Below are positions 25,822-38,135 of a stretch of DNA of 64,000 nt, one piece after another (the first letter of the stretch is position 1; the number at the start of each line of letters is the position of its first letter). A program made the translations under genes and the position numbers. The stretch is from Podaxis mareebaensis (lineage: Eukaryota > Basidiomycota > Agaricomycetes > Agaricales > Agaricaceae): positions 60,119-124,118 of the forward strand of contig JAEUWP010000353.1 in assembly GCA_018524725.1 (NCBI GenBank). Reading direction: 5' to 3'. A model generated the notes under the pieces. It was not told where the DNA came from, searched no databases, and saw only the letters and a program-made list of their open reading frames with translations.

Positions 25822-26282
25822 ATGGTCTCGTCAACAGTCAACGTAGGTCCTGGTTCCACAACCCGTGTCTTCACCAACTTACAAACTCACTGCTCTTTGG
25901 CTTCTGCCCTCTCATTCCAATTTCCTGATATACAGGTTGTCCGGTACACGGCTCTTTTCTCAGGCATTTTCTACGGCTGGTACCACCGCCGAACGCTACG
26001 GGCCGAGCACGATAAGCACCAGGTTGAATATGCCATTCATAACCGGGAGCGGTTGATTGCAGAGGCCAAAGAGGCGTGGAAGAGGAAGCAGGAAGCAGCT
26101 AAGGATACCACTGGTCAGTTCACCTCCTAACCTAAACTCAACCCCGCTCCCCAAACACCGCACCAAATTCTTGAGTTGTTTCTTCAGTTGCTAATGCATG
26201 CATTTACACAGTTGTTACCGACCCCGAAGACCCCAGATTCGATCTAGAGAAGCTGATAGCGAAATGGGAGAAGTCATCATAA
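25822..26282 (+). CDS. TIM11: Mitochondrial ATP synthase subunit e
   Basis: Small inner-membrane subunit of F1Fo-ATP synthase needed for dimer formation and cristae shape. Three exons give about 87 residues: MVSSTVN, then VVRYTALFSGIFYGWYHRRT and the charged helix LRAEHDKHQVEYAIHNRERL, then VVTDPEDPRFDLEKLIAKWE and a short tail ending KSS. The TM helix keeps the GxxxG dimerisation motif (GIFYG). Introns: 25843-25935 and about 26114-26210. Reading through the first intron gives a longer but artefactual ORF. Stop TAA 26280-26282. Confidence 0.93.
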
Positions 26283-26595
26283 ACCATGAACCACCCTCCG
26301 ACAGTCGAGTCGTACCCTCGTTTTCGCTATCTGCCAATAGACTTATTTTGACCTCGTAAACCACGACGTCCTTCTGTCTGTGTTCTGTGGAACCTTTTTA
26401 ATACCTCTCCCACCATAAGAACTTGTCATTGGCATATATCCCTTCGCACACATTACAATAAATATCATCATTGTATATTCTTTGAACAATGAACATCCGA
26501 CCAAATGGCAAGAAACCGTGGGAAATACGCGTCGCGTCGCATTTGTATTATCACCCTTACTTGCTCACTGCTTGATCTATAATTTTGAGCCTACC
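26283..26595. other. Intergenic, no gene seen
   Basis: 3' flank of ATP synthase e and 5' flank of the WD40 gene. Nothing further recognised. Confidence 0.4.
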
Positions 26596-28648
<2,053 letters not shown>

Positions 28649-29157
28649 ATTGGCTACTTGGATTCTGCGATTATACGCATTTGATTTATATCGACTTTGG
28701 AGTAGAACTGTTTCATCGCTGCTCTTGCGCCCGACTCAACCGTAACGAAATTGTGAAGGAGTAAGGCGAAGAGCAGTTGTCCATTTGTGACTGCCAGGAG
28801 GAACCAGATTGGGGTCTGTTCGCCTCTAGGTTATAAACTCCCGAGCGTATCCGCTTGGGAGTGTTTCATCCTGTTTTTGCATCACGTATCGAATTGAGCG
28901 ACTATGCGTGTGAGGTAGCAGAGAAGCAATTCCTCTCCCAGCAGATCATCCTTTAAATACGGCCGATCCTTCTTCTCAATCATCATCGTTCCAATGATCG
29001 ACATGCGCGCATCTAAATTCAATGCGACTTTCACCGCCAATATAAGCAATTCGGCCGAAAAAAATGCGAATAAATCAATGCCAAGTAACGTGATGTACAG
29101 AGGAACAACGGACAAGAGGCCTAATGGCCGAGATTTTGACTGTGCTGCCAACCTGTT
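28649..29157. other. Convergent 3' region with an open frame after the RAMP4 stop
   Basis: Lies between the 3' ends of the WD40 gene (plus) and RAMP4 (minus). On the minus strand, the RAMP4 frame stays open after its TAA from 29157 to the next stop at 28882, 92 codons. The predicted peptide has two hydrophobic stretches (LLSVVPLYITLLGIDLFAFF and ELLILAVKVALNL). There is no ATG near its start, so it is not called as a gene. Confidence 0.4.
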
Positions 29158-29474
29158 TTATAGGAACATTAACCTAACCAGTTCAAATACCACTACAGAA
29201 CGAATCGTGTGAGCGTTGCGCGTTGCGTGAGGAAGGCAAAGGGTAAGACGCACCTCCACCAATGACTACGAAGCAGATGACACCCAGTGCCCAAAGATTA
29301 ATAGGACTCCGTTTCGCGAGTTTCTCTTGCCGTGACAAGTGTGTAGGTTTCTTGCCTGCGCGAGCGTCCTTGGCGAACTTTTCGTTCTTCTTGCGCAGCT
29401 CGAATTCGGTAGGCTACCGAGTTGCACGCATTAGCTTGCGTTCAATGATTTGGTAAGTACAGAGTACGTACCAT
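29158..29474 (-). CDS. YSY6: RAMP4/SERP-like stress-associated ER protein (Ysy6)
   Basis: Tail-anchored protein of about 66 residues that associates with the Sec61 translocon and newly made membrane proteins. Three exons: the ATG alone (29472-29474, followed by GTACGT), then PTEFELRKKNEKFAKDARAG, KKPTHLSRQEKLAKRSPINL and WALGVICFVVIGG, then VVFELVRLMFL with TAA 29158-29160. The order, basic cytosolic part, S-P-x-N-L-W-A-L-G and a single TM with a short luminal end, matches RAMP4/Ysy6. A one-codon first exon and a 12-codon last exon explain why no long ORF marks it. Divergent from BMT5. Confidence 0.88.
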
Positions 29475-29740
29475 GATAAATTAGTGAAGGAGTGGCGATG
29501 TGTTTGGTATAGTGTTGGGTGAGGGTGGATGGTGGGTAAGGTACAGAATAGTTTGTGGTGAACGTATGTGATTTAGGACGTGGCATTTCCACATATATCC
29601 CCATATGATAATTCTGTAATCGTGGCATCCCTGGCTGCGATCGACGACGGTGATTGGCTTGCGGACAACCTCCGAAAGTAACATAAACAAATAACCTCGG
29701 AATACTGTCCACTAACAGTTGTGGAGTGATATTGCCGACG
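29475..29740. promoter_or_regulatory. Bidirectional promoter, RAMP4 / BMT5
   Basis: 266 bp between divergent start codons of an ER protein and a nucleolar methyltransferase. No TATA box recognised. Inference from spacing. Confidence 0.45.
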
Positions 29741-30843
29741 ATGGGCAAAGGACTGAAAGCAGCACTCAAATCTCAACAATCTAGGTTCAAGGCAAAAGCC
29801 AAAGTACAACAAGCGGCACATGCAGCTGAGCTCAAAGGCAAGAAACCCTCCGCCACCAACCAATCCTTAAATTCAAAATCCAAAGGCAAAAGCAAAGCAA
29901 GGGCGCCCGAAAAACTTTTACCAAACCAGAAACCGACCATACCCTTCCAGGTCACGGACAAAATCCTCCTTGTTGGCGAGGGCAACTTCTCATTCACACG
30001 TGCACTAGTCGTGCATCCACCGGCCGGGCTCGAACACCTACCGCCTGGAAACATCACCGCGACGGCATATGATAAGGAGGAAGAGTGTTATGAAAAGTAT
30101 CCTGATGCGAAGGAGATCGTCAACGTGTTGAAGGAGCGAGGTGTGGAGGTCCTCTTTGGTGCTGATGCAACGAGGTTGGAGAAGATTCCTGGGTTGAAGG
30201 GGCGGAAATGGGATCGTATTGTCTGGAATTTTCCTCATGCTGGTGCGCGCAAATAACTTGCTCTAGAGGCATAGACCTGAACCTTGTCATACATAGGGAA
30301 GGGTATAACGGATCAAGATCGAAACATACTCTCCAATCAAGTCCTGATGCTGGATTTTCTGCGATCTGCTGCGAAAATGCTGCAAACAGGACCTATTCCC
30401 GCGGTAATGAAACCCAAGAAGAAGAGAACGGCCGAAGAAGACGACGAAGACGATGTCGAACCTCTTGACCCTGATGCCCTTCCTCCAACCGAAACAACAC
30501 CGGTCGCAGCAAGAGGCACGATTTTAATCACCCTGCGAAATGTTGCACCTTACACCCTCTGGTACGTATCTCCTCCGCTCACTCCACCCCACCACCTCCG
30601 TTCTTCCACTGATCGAACTTATACCTATGCAGGGATGTTCCACGGCTCGCGAAGAAGCCACCACAACCCACAGGGAGTAAACCCCCCAACCCACCATATA
30701 TCCAACTCCGTTCTTTTGTATTCCACCGTGACATATGGACGGGCTATGAACACCGGATGACTAAAGGGGAGAGAGCGCATGGAACTGGGAAGACGGGTGA
30801 AGGCGGTGAGGATCGGACTTGGGAGTTTTGTCTTCGAGATTGA
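29741..30843 (+). CDS. BMT5: 25S rRNA (uracil-N3)-methyltransferase, Bmt5 family
   Basis: SAM-dependent methyltransferase of the Bmt5/DUF2431 family, which makes m3U in the large-subunit rRNA in the nucleolus. Residues 1-60 are Lys/Ala/Ser-rich (nucleolar-type). The Rossmann domain begins TDKILLVGEGNFSFTRAL (SAM motif), continues ITATAYDKEEECYEKYPDAK and VEVLFGADATRLE, and has the family signature WDRIVWNFPHAG, split by intron 1 (30243-30296). Exon 2 includes DQDRNILSNQVLMLDFLRSA and an acidic insert; exon 3 starts DVPRLAKKPPQPTGSKPPNP and ends CLRD (TGA 30841-30843). About 310 residues. Its 3' half was copied to 33.2 kb. Confidence 0.93.
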
Positions 30844-31119
30844 CTTCGACCGTGTTGTACGTGACTTTCTGTGCCTTTGGCTCGTGTATTTGCTTCATGC
30901 GAACTCAGAAGCCCTGGTTCTTGTTACAGACCTTGACCTCACTGTGGTCTTTTTATATCTGATAGTAATCTCGGCATGAAAGCTAGCCTTGAATCGCCGC
31001 AGCCGAGCGCACGGGGCTCCTATGTCAAGAATGCATTACGCCACACACGACTAAGATGGAGAAAGAGACATTGATTACTACCAAGTTTCACGCCCTTCAG
31101 GCCTGAGCTTGCGACCACA

Positions 31120-31126
31120 TATAAAA
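31120..31126 (+). promoter_or_regulatory. TATA box of secreted protein gene 1
   Basis: TATAAAA 53 bp before the ATG at 31179. A matching TATAAAA sits 48 bp before the ATG of paralogue 3, and a weaker CATAAAAG about 70 bp before paralogue 2, so the element is conserved within the family. Confidence 0.6.
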
Positions 31127-31178
31127 ATCACGACAAACATACTTAGGATCTCCATAAACACCTACGACAGTCACGACA

Positions 31179-31716
31179 ATGAAGTTCACGTCCATTTTAT
31201 TGCCCGCTCTCGCTTTTGTTACTACCGCCGCTGCTCAACGCGCGTTCATCCGAAACCCGACAAACGGCACCACAGTAAATAAAGGCAGCCTAATCACTGT
31301 CCAACTCGTCCGACCTGTAAGACGATTTATCTCCGAAACTTTTGGCATCCAACCTCACCTATCAACAGAACAGTATACAAGGTTCACGTGAAGTCGGGCT
31401 CGCACTTTCCTTCCAATCTTGCCCGTCTTCTCCGTGCCCTCCAGCTGACCAACAGCTCGGTACCATCTTGTTCATTGGGCAATACGATCCCCAGCTGCAC
31501 GAAATTCCGGGGAACCCATACCAGAATTTCACGGTGACGATTCCAGACTCTGACTTTTTGCAGTCTGGAAGGGCGGAGATCATCTCTACGAGGTTCCATT
31601 TGATTGGGGTAAGTGCTTTATCCTTGGTTGGCCGATAAGTGGGCTCATTCATTGTGCAGGCTGGCCCGACTCCGGTGCTGGAGACGAATGTCGCCGAGGT
31701 CCAGTTGGCGGGCTAG
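31179..31716 (+). CDS. Small secreted protein, tandem family member 1
   Basis: Uncharacterised secreted protein of about 145 residues. A signal peptide (MKFTSILLPALAFVTTAAAQ) is followed by a domain with FIRNPTNGTTVNKGSLITVQ, LVRPNSIQGSREVGLALSFQ, a C-P-S-S-P-C-P pair, LGTILFIGQYDPQLHEIPGN, PYQNFTVTIPDSDFLQSGRA and EIISTRFHLIG, ending AGPTPVLETNVAEVQLAG. Two introns (donors at the RP and LIG codons) are shared by all three copies. The alternating hydrophobic pattern suggests an all-beta, Ig-like fold (inference). One N-glycosylation sequon (NFT) is conserved. Similar uncharacterised proteins are, to my knowledge, common in Agaricomycetes. 3' neighbour of BMT5. Confidence 0.8.
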
Positions 31717-32291
31717 GGGTTACTATGATAGATAAATACGTTCACGACTTAGATTGTGTTTGTTCATGGACACTGTTTAAGCTAAGCGACGGACAGAAGC
31801 CCGGGACTATTTGCACCTTCAATAGTACCACTTTGCTTATGAGGGGAATGCCCAAAATCATTTCCTTGTCTTGTGGATAAACTTCTGAGTGAAAAATGTC
31901 GAGGTCGCGTAGCTGGCTACCGTCGCACTCAAACAAAACACAACACAAGCAGTTGAATAGATTATGCACCATGCCGTTGTGTTTGGATCACCCAGAAGAA
32001 TCCGAACAAGTCTCGGGCCTGGGCATCTGTCGTTCTGACAGCCATCTCGACACGCCACACACCTAAGTCTATGTATAGGACAGGACAGGACGTCTCAGAA
32101 TGAATGAATTCTACGCATGTGTTGAATGCCAAAATACCTCTTTGAACGGCCACCCATGCCCACACAATACGTACGTGCCTTAATCGTTAACATACGTCCT
32201 GTCCAGCCTGGATCCATAAAAGGGGCACCACCTTGTAGTCCCGCTGACCCCCGTCCATTCGCAAGTGAGCTCGGAATCTGATAACTCTAAC
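31717..32291. other. Spacer between secreted genes 1 and 2
   Basis: No gene seen. The right end holds the probable promoter of gene 2 (CATAAAAG near 32215). Confidence 0.45.
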
Positions 32292-32864
32292 ATGAAGCTC
32301 GCAGCTGCTTTAGTGTCTGCCCTCGCATGCGTTTCTACCGTCACTGCCCAGGCGGCTCACATCAGATACCCAAGAGAGGGAACAAAGGTCCACAAGGGAA
32401 GGGATATCACCATCCAGCTCGTCCGGCCCGTATGTCTTTCCCTAGCTCTCCATCTCGTAGTTAGCTCACCCAAGCCCTCTATTGTGATTTTTGCGTTACA
32501 GAATAGCATCATGGGCTCCCGTGAAGTTGGACTCGTCCTTTCATTCCAATACTGTCAGAAACCGAACCCGTGTCCCCCAGCAACCAATCAACTGGGCAGC
32601 GTGCTGTTCATCGGCCAGTTCAATCCTCAGTTCCACGAGATCCCAGGACAACCATATCAGAATTTCACTGTCACAATTCCTGACTTCGATTTCTGGAAAC
32701 CTGGTCCGGCGCAGATCATTGCCACGAGGTTTCATTTAATCGGGGTGAGCAGTCTTTTCGGTTCGGATTATGCACGAGTGCTGATTGTTGGATTCGACAT
32801 GGGGTAGGCTGGGCCAGCTCCTGTTTTGGAAACGAACGTTGTGGATGTCAAGCTCGTGGGCTAG
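32292..32864 (+). CDS. Small secreted protein, tandem family member 2
   Basis: Second member, the most diverged of the three. Signal peptide MKLAAALVSALACVSTVTAQ, then HIRYPREGTKVHKGRDITIQ, LVRPNSIMGSREVGLVLSFQ, LGSVLFIGQFNPQFHEIPGQ and PYQNFTVTIPDFDFWKPGPA, ending PVLETNVVDVKLVG (TAG 32862-32864). Both introns sit at the same codons as in members 1 and 3. The cysteine spacing is changed (YCQKPNPCPP) but both cysteines remain. An in-frame non-ATG extension upstream is ignored. No BMT5 remnant precedes it, so it arose by a different duplication from member 3. Confidence 0.8.
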
Positions 32865-33198
32865 ACTCCGCCCATACTCTTGTTGTTTGTGGTGAAGGGC
32901 CTATGCTTTGGACGATGAAAGGAAGAAATGGGACTATCCTGTATATAGTAATTCAACCATTGGCATTCAGGCACCTGCTATGCGTGATACAACATATAAA
33001 GAGGTCCTAATGACTGACAGAGGGAGAATAGTCCAGTAGTATGTCTGAGTGTGCATACCCATCCATCCGTATCCTTCATGAATAATTATGGACACTCGTT
33101 CAGCCTACTATTGCCTTGAGGTTTCAGTCCATTTCAAATCTCCTTCGTGCTGATGTCCGGCCAACAGCTGACTATAGCTACATGCGGCTGAACGTTGG
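32865..33198. other. Spacer, no gene seen
   Basis: 3' flank of secreted gene 2. Nothing recognised before the BMT5 remnant begins. Confidence 0.4.
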
Positions 33199-33535
33199 GA
33201 TTTGTACGGGGAAGGTAATGGATCAAGACCGAAATATAGTATGCAATGCCACCTTACCCTCTGGTAAATATCTCCCCGCTTACTCCCCCGAGTTGGCAGT
33301 GCAGGGATGTTCCACACCTCGCAGAAAAGCCACCACAAACCACAGGGAGTAAACAATACACCCAACCCCTCCGAAACCGCTCCCTTTCATTCCATAATGA
33401 CGTAAGGCGACGGGTTATAAACCCCGCAGGACCAAAGCGGAGCGAAGGCATAGAACTGGGAAGACAGGTGGGATGATATGAGATGGACCCGGGGGTTTTA
33501 TCTTCACGATTGACTTCGACTGAGTCCTACACGAT
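33199..33535 (+). pseudogene. Truncated BMT5 3' remnant
   Basis: Matches the 3' half of BMT5 in order: the start of exon 2 (gggaaggtaatggatcaaga against 30297 onward), then a jump that deletes about 200 bp of exon 2 (30330-30545 missing), the second intron, and exon 3 to beyond the stop (ggatgttccacacctcgcag, cacagggagtaaac, gaactgggaagacaggtg, cgattgacttcgac). Frameshifts and stops prevent any product. It precedes secreted gene 3 just as intact BMT5 precedes secreted gene 1, so both were copied together. Confidence 0.85.
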
Positions 33536-33789
33536 TTTTAGCTGGGGTATCCATTTAATGTGAACTTGGGGACCAGATCTTGACCCTCAGTGCGGTCTTT
33601 TGCCCCTGGTGTTCATCTCGGCACCTACCTTGCAACCTTATAGCCAAGCGCACAGGAACACCCCCGGGAATGAATAGCAATCCGCATGGCTAAGATGAAT
33701 GGAGGGACGCGGCGACCAATGCCCATACCCAATACATACATTGATTACTACCAGGTTTCACGTCCTCCAGACTTGAGCTTACAATCGCG

Positions 33790-33796
33790 TATAAAA
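33790..33796 (+). promoter_or_regulatory. TATA box of secreted protein gene 3
   Basis: TATAAAA 48 bp before ATG 33844, within a stretch (33738-33810) clearly similar to the promoter of gene 1 (31070-31135), including the run cattgattactacca. Confidence 0.6.
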
Positions 33797-33843
33797 TCAC
33801 GGCAGCCATGCACCTACAATCTCCAACATCACCCAAGGCTGAC

Positions 33844-34387
33844 ATGACAATCAAGTTCGCATCTGCTTTGTTGCCTCTCCTCACGTTGATGACTACAGTC
33901 GCTGCTCAAGGCGCGTATATCAGAAACCCACCAAGTGGCGCGAAAGTGAACAAAGGCAGCCAAATAACCGTCCAGCTCGTCCGACCTGTAAGGAACATCG
34001 TTCCCCAGATCCCCAGCATCGAACTTCATCTTGCAATAGATGAGCCACCAAGGCTCACGCGAAGCCGGGCTCGCACTTTCCTTCCAGTCTTGTCCAACTT
34101 CCCCCTGCCCTCCAGCTAACCAGCAGCTCGGGACTGTCCTATACATTGGGCAATATTCTCCCCAGTTGCACGAAATCCCAGGGAACCCATATCAGAACTT
34201 CACTGTGACGATTCCAGACTTTGACTTTTTGGAACCCGGAAGAGCGGAAATCATTTCGACGAGGTTCCATTTGAATGGCGTGGGTAATGTTGATCTTGGT
34301 TATCTGGGAAGTGAGCTAATTCGCCAATAGCCTGGCCCAACTCCGATACTGGAGACGAACGTCGTGGAGATCCAGTTGGCGAACTAG
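33844..34387 (+). CDS. Small secreted protein, tandem family member 3
   Basis: Third member, closest to member 1. Signal peptide MTIKFASALLPLLTLMTTVA followed by YIRNPPSGAKVNKGSQITVQ, a QGSREAGLALSFQSC block, LGTVLYIGQYSPQLHEIPGN and PYQNFTVTIPDFDFLEPGRA, ending TPILETNVVEIQLAN (TAG 34385-34387). At the first intron the acceptor lies just before ATGAGCCACCAAGGC, giving MSHQ in place of NSIQ, a small junction shift. All exons are open, so it looks functional. It shares promoter sequence and the upstream BMT5 remnant with the member 1 locus, which shows duplication of a BMT5-tail plus gene 1 unit. Confidence 0.8.
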
Positions 34388-35756
34388 GGATAGGCGTTTA
34401 TACCCCAGACGATCACTGTTCAGGACTCTTCGAGCTGGAATATGAAGGACGATTTATATGCCTTTACACTGCTCCATTCACGGAGTGAACAGTTAAGAAA
34501 TCTCTCTGACCAATTGCTATTCTGCTGCCGCCTTCGAGAAACTCCGAAGACTCCTGTTGGCTCTGTATACAACAGGCTCCAGCAAGTGCTTATAGTCTCT
34601 AGAAAATTGGACCCACTCTGATGTTTTACTATCTCTGAAGCCGATGTAGGTGGGTTTCCCTCCAAGTTTACGGAAATTTCGAAAAACAAGTACAACAAAG
34701 CCTGCGCTGAGTGTATTATCGGACGATGAGTTACTACATAGAGACAATGAGTACGGTATCGACAATAAGAATAAGTAAGGCTCACCTCAGCTAACCACGT
34801 AGGCGTAATTGACTGAGGTGAGACCGGCGAGAAATATACATATATATATTCCGAAATGTCCGAAGGGAAAAACTGGTGCAAACGCCTGTGATGAAATTCA
34901 ACTAGATCTCGTGTCCCTCTAACCGTTCATGCCAAGTGCGGAAAGCCCGCTGATGCGCTGGTGCGCCCAATCCTCCGTTCAACATGTATCAATATCCAGA
35001 CTCAGCAAGTTGACAATGGTGATCACAAACATGAAACATTTGTCCAGGATCAGAGTCTAGGACATCGTGAGCGAGTCCTAGACCCCTGGAGCAAAGACTC
35101 GTCGCTTTGGCAGCCATCTGGGCACATCACACTGCATTTAGCCCAGGGTGAAAAAAAATCACTTGTGTATCGAACGATGACATAGAGTAAGACTACAAAT
35201 GGTGAGTTATCCCCGCATAATAACGCACGGACCATATCATTATCATCCATATCCTATTTGACACGGACCGTAAGAGGTCATTCCATAAATGGCGTCGAAA
35301 GGTTCAGCGACGATGATGTACCACCTAGAATCCATCAACAATTCTGCATACCTAGGGAAAGATGTAAAGGAGCACGTACTTTGTTCCTCTCAGAGATATA
35401 TAAAACCCGAGCCTTTCAGCAAGCGCCACGAAGCTGACACTCGCCCGGATTCAGAACAGAGATCAACTCCATCAAGGGCACATTGCCGAAAAGCCTGATT
35501 ATACCCGAAGCATCCGCGGACGGGAACAAATGCCAGCATTTACGTGTTATTCACGAACAAAGTTGAACTAAAAGATCCGCCCAAGCTCAGTATGAAGAAT
35601 TTCTTCCCTTCCATTGGCCGGTTCTGATGTAGGAGGCAAGGAACTAGCAGTCGGTGAGCCTGAGTTCGAGAGCAGCGGTGGATCAAGCTCAACTGGGACT
35701 CAAGCTCAAGGGGGTCCAGACAAAGAGCGCAATTTGATGGATGATTTAGTCGATCA
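34388..35756. other. Intergenic, no supported gene
   Basis: About 1.4 kb. Overlapping minus-strand frames (34420-34881, and a non-ATG frame at 34517-34765) have no family features. A plus-strand frame at 35614-35805 encodes a Gly/Ser-rich stretch ending DDLVDQLAALESRTTGRSDV, and its last 15 codons run into duplicated block A; it may be the end of an older gene fragment. A TA-rich run lies at about 34838-34850. Confidence 0.4.
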
Positions 35757-36630
35757 GCTGGCGGCTCTCGAATCCAGGACAACTGGCAGGAGTGACGTTT
35801 CGTAGCCGTAGGCCGTGTGACTGTCAGTCACGACGACTTAGGAGCCGACTAGGTGTGTGTCAATTCCGGTTTCTGAGAAACATGGACAATCTACAAACAT
35901 CTGAAAACGAAACAATGCTATATATCAATCTTTTCATACAACCTTTTCTTAGTCTCGCAACCGACGTGATTGAAGAGGTTGATCTGTTGCTAGTATGATG
36001 GTCCACGTGTGTTCAAGATGGCAGAGGGAATACTCGACGGAGATATTTACTCACTCCGAAACAATGGATGATACTAGGTATGATATACTTGTATTCCCTG
36101 CGGAGTGCGAGTTGAACAGTCAACTCCAACCAGGGTGCTGCAAGTGATTGTCTATTAAAAATAATCCCAACTATCACATTCGTTCAATGCCAGGTGTTGA
36201 CCCAGCACGGAGCTGGCTTTGAAAGTGCAGGGCACAACAGGGGAGAGAGCACACAAGTGTCCTCAGCCAAGTAGCAGATCTAACCTTGTTAGGCATCCCC
36301 ACCTCTTGCTCCGTGAAAAAAGTGAAGGGAGAAGCAACAAGCATTACACTATATTCCCTCTCTGGGCCTACCAGCTCCAGAGTATGGTCTACGGGTCCCT
36401 TGATGTTTGACAGTCCCGACCAAGTACTCGGATGGGTCGAGGTCTTATCGTGGCAAGACCTGATGTCTTGTTCTCTTGTGTTATTTTCGTCTGGGGCTAA
36501 ATTTGGGAATGAAAGTGCTACTCAATCCCGGTGGTGACGCTCACGATCGTTTCAGCGAACTTGAATGCTGCCCTATATTAGCTGGATTGGAAGATGATAG
36601 ATACTTCATCTATCAAACCCGGAGTCCAGA

Positions 36631-37848
36631 ATGGATGATACCACTCAAAGCAACACATTCTTCTACGAGACTCTCGATCTTATCAGCACAACAACCCTCA
36701 GGGGCGTTTTGCTGGGCATCATATTCATTCTTTATATCCTCTGCGCCTGGTCACTCTACCCTCAGCTCAAAGGTCCGCACCAGCGACGACAAACTATATT
36801 CACGTTTGTCTGTGCCACTGTAGTGATGATATGCGAGGTGGTTTCTATCACAGCGGATTCCCGGATAACCCAAGTAGCATATGTCAATTATAACAAATTT
36901 CTCGGAGAACCATCCATATATCCGCCCAAGGATCCAGATTTCCAGCTAGATGAATCCATATATTTTTTCTCTGCTTTTATCGCCGATTTTTGGCCATCGG
37001 GAATACAGGTGCCCAGTCTATTATCCCCTGTATGACTGATGCTTACTGGTACCTTCGCTGTGCAGGTCTGGCGTTTATGGGTTATCTGGAGTGCAACATA
37101 CTATGCTGCCATCATCACTATCCTACCTTACTTACTCCTTCTCTCTTACGGAGGTAGGCTGACGTCAATTATGGACCGTTTTTTGTACTGAAGCTGAAAT
37201 TCTAGCAATGGAATTGATAACGGGTTTCGACCCACTTAGCCTAAAGGTCTTTCCCCAAAATGCGGACTATGCTGCAGCCGTCACTGCCACTCTTGGACTT
37301 CAGGTGGCATTTACAATCCTTGCCACTGCACTTGTGATTTCACACTTGATGCTCGTACGGAGGCGCCATGTCAGGTTGATGGGTGAGTATGTTTAACTCC
37401 TATCTGCTAGTGTGAGAAGGCTCACTACACCACAGGGAAATCGGGAATCAGCAGGCAGTACACGAGCATTGCAACGATGCTCATTGAATCATATGCCTTG
37501 GAATCTGCATGGTCCCTTTCCGGTGTGATTCTGTTTACTATTGGAAGTCCCCTGAGTCTTTTATTCGTGATTTGTGATACTGAGATCAAAGTGAGTCTAT
37601 CGATTCTCAAATAGTGTCTCCCTCTGACGACGACGTATGCCCTGTTTGAAAAGGTAATTGCATACTTTCTTGTTGTTTATCGAGTTTCTCTGGGGCGAGC
37701 ATGGAACAGGCAGACGGAGCGGCAGATGAGTAGCTTGCGGTTCCACCACAATACACGCTCCACCACCTCTGAAACGGCTACCCGAACCCCGGGTGCCCCA
37801 TCCGATGCAGCTGTAGACTCCACGTCAGTGTCCCGTTCACCTGTTTGA
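36631..37848 (+). CDS. Multi-TM membrane protein, copy 2 of 4
   Basis: Paralogue of copy 1 with the same intron positions. ATG 36631 (MDDTTQSNTFFYETLDLIST), TM1 GVLLGIIFILYILCAWSLYP, the splice-created VWRLWVIWSATYYAAIIT, then AFTILATALVISHLMLVRRR, SRQYTSIATMLIESYALESA and VIAYFLVVYRVSLGRAWNRQ. The Ser/Thr-rich tail ends SRSPV (TGA 37846-37848). All junctions keep frame. The loop between TM2 and TM4 is the most diverged part. It probably has about 335 residues and seven TM helices; ligand and role are unknown. Confidence 0.75.
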
Positions 37849-38029
37849 TCACTGGGATTTACACAACTTGGGGGACCGACAAAGTGTATAAAATTTTGGT
37901 TTAGATACGTGGGACCGCGACTGTGAATGAGCATTCATGGGGCTCTGGCAGCCAGGTAGAGGACGAGGGGAGTGTACTGTATCTAGAGATCGGCTGGTAT
38001 ATTAATTCGTGCTACTAGATTCATATTGA

Positions 38030-38135
38030 TACTGTGAGAGTGTTGGTGTAACCGGATCTGCTTTCGGCGATGGGGGCTCCTTGGATTGGAGGCCTCTGGG
38101 GAGGAACGGTGCACCCGAGCTTCTGGCAGTTCATC
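38030..38135 (-). pseudogene. DUS2 3' tail remnant
   Basis: About 100 bp matching the last DUS2 codons and stop region at 2990-3095 (shared runs ttggtgtaaccggatctgc and ggaacggtgcacc with few changes). An indel destroys the DUS2 stop codon. No other DUS2 sequence is nearby. This fixes the direction of the block A duplication. Confidence 0.85.

Larger units (their letters stand above)
35757..38135 (+). repeat. Duplicated block A, derived copy
   Basis: Collinear with 536-3095 and in the same orientation, about 35 kb away. It holds the upstream flank, membrane gene copy 2 and a broken DUS2 tail. Membrane gene copy 2 is still intact, so the gene survived while the hitchhiking DUS2 piece decayed. 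Confidence 0.85.

Noticed and set aside
34420..34881. 153-codon minus-strand ORF
   Set aside because: No motif, no paralogue, overlaps another frame, and composition looks random.
35614..35805. Gly/Ser-rich 63-codon ORF at the edge of derived block A
   Set aside because: Starts with TTG, not ATG; could be the end of a lost gene but nothing upstream supports it.
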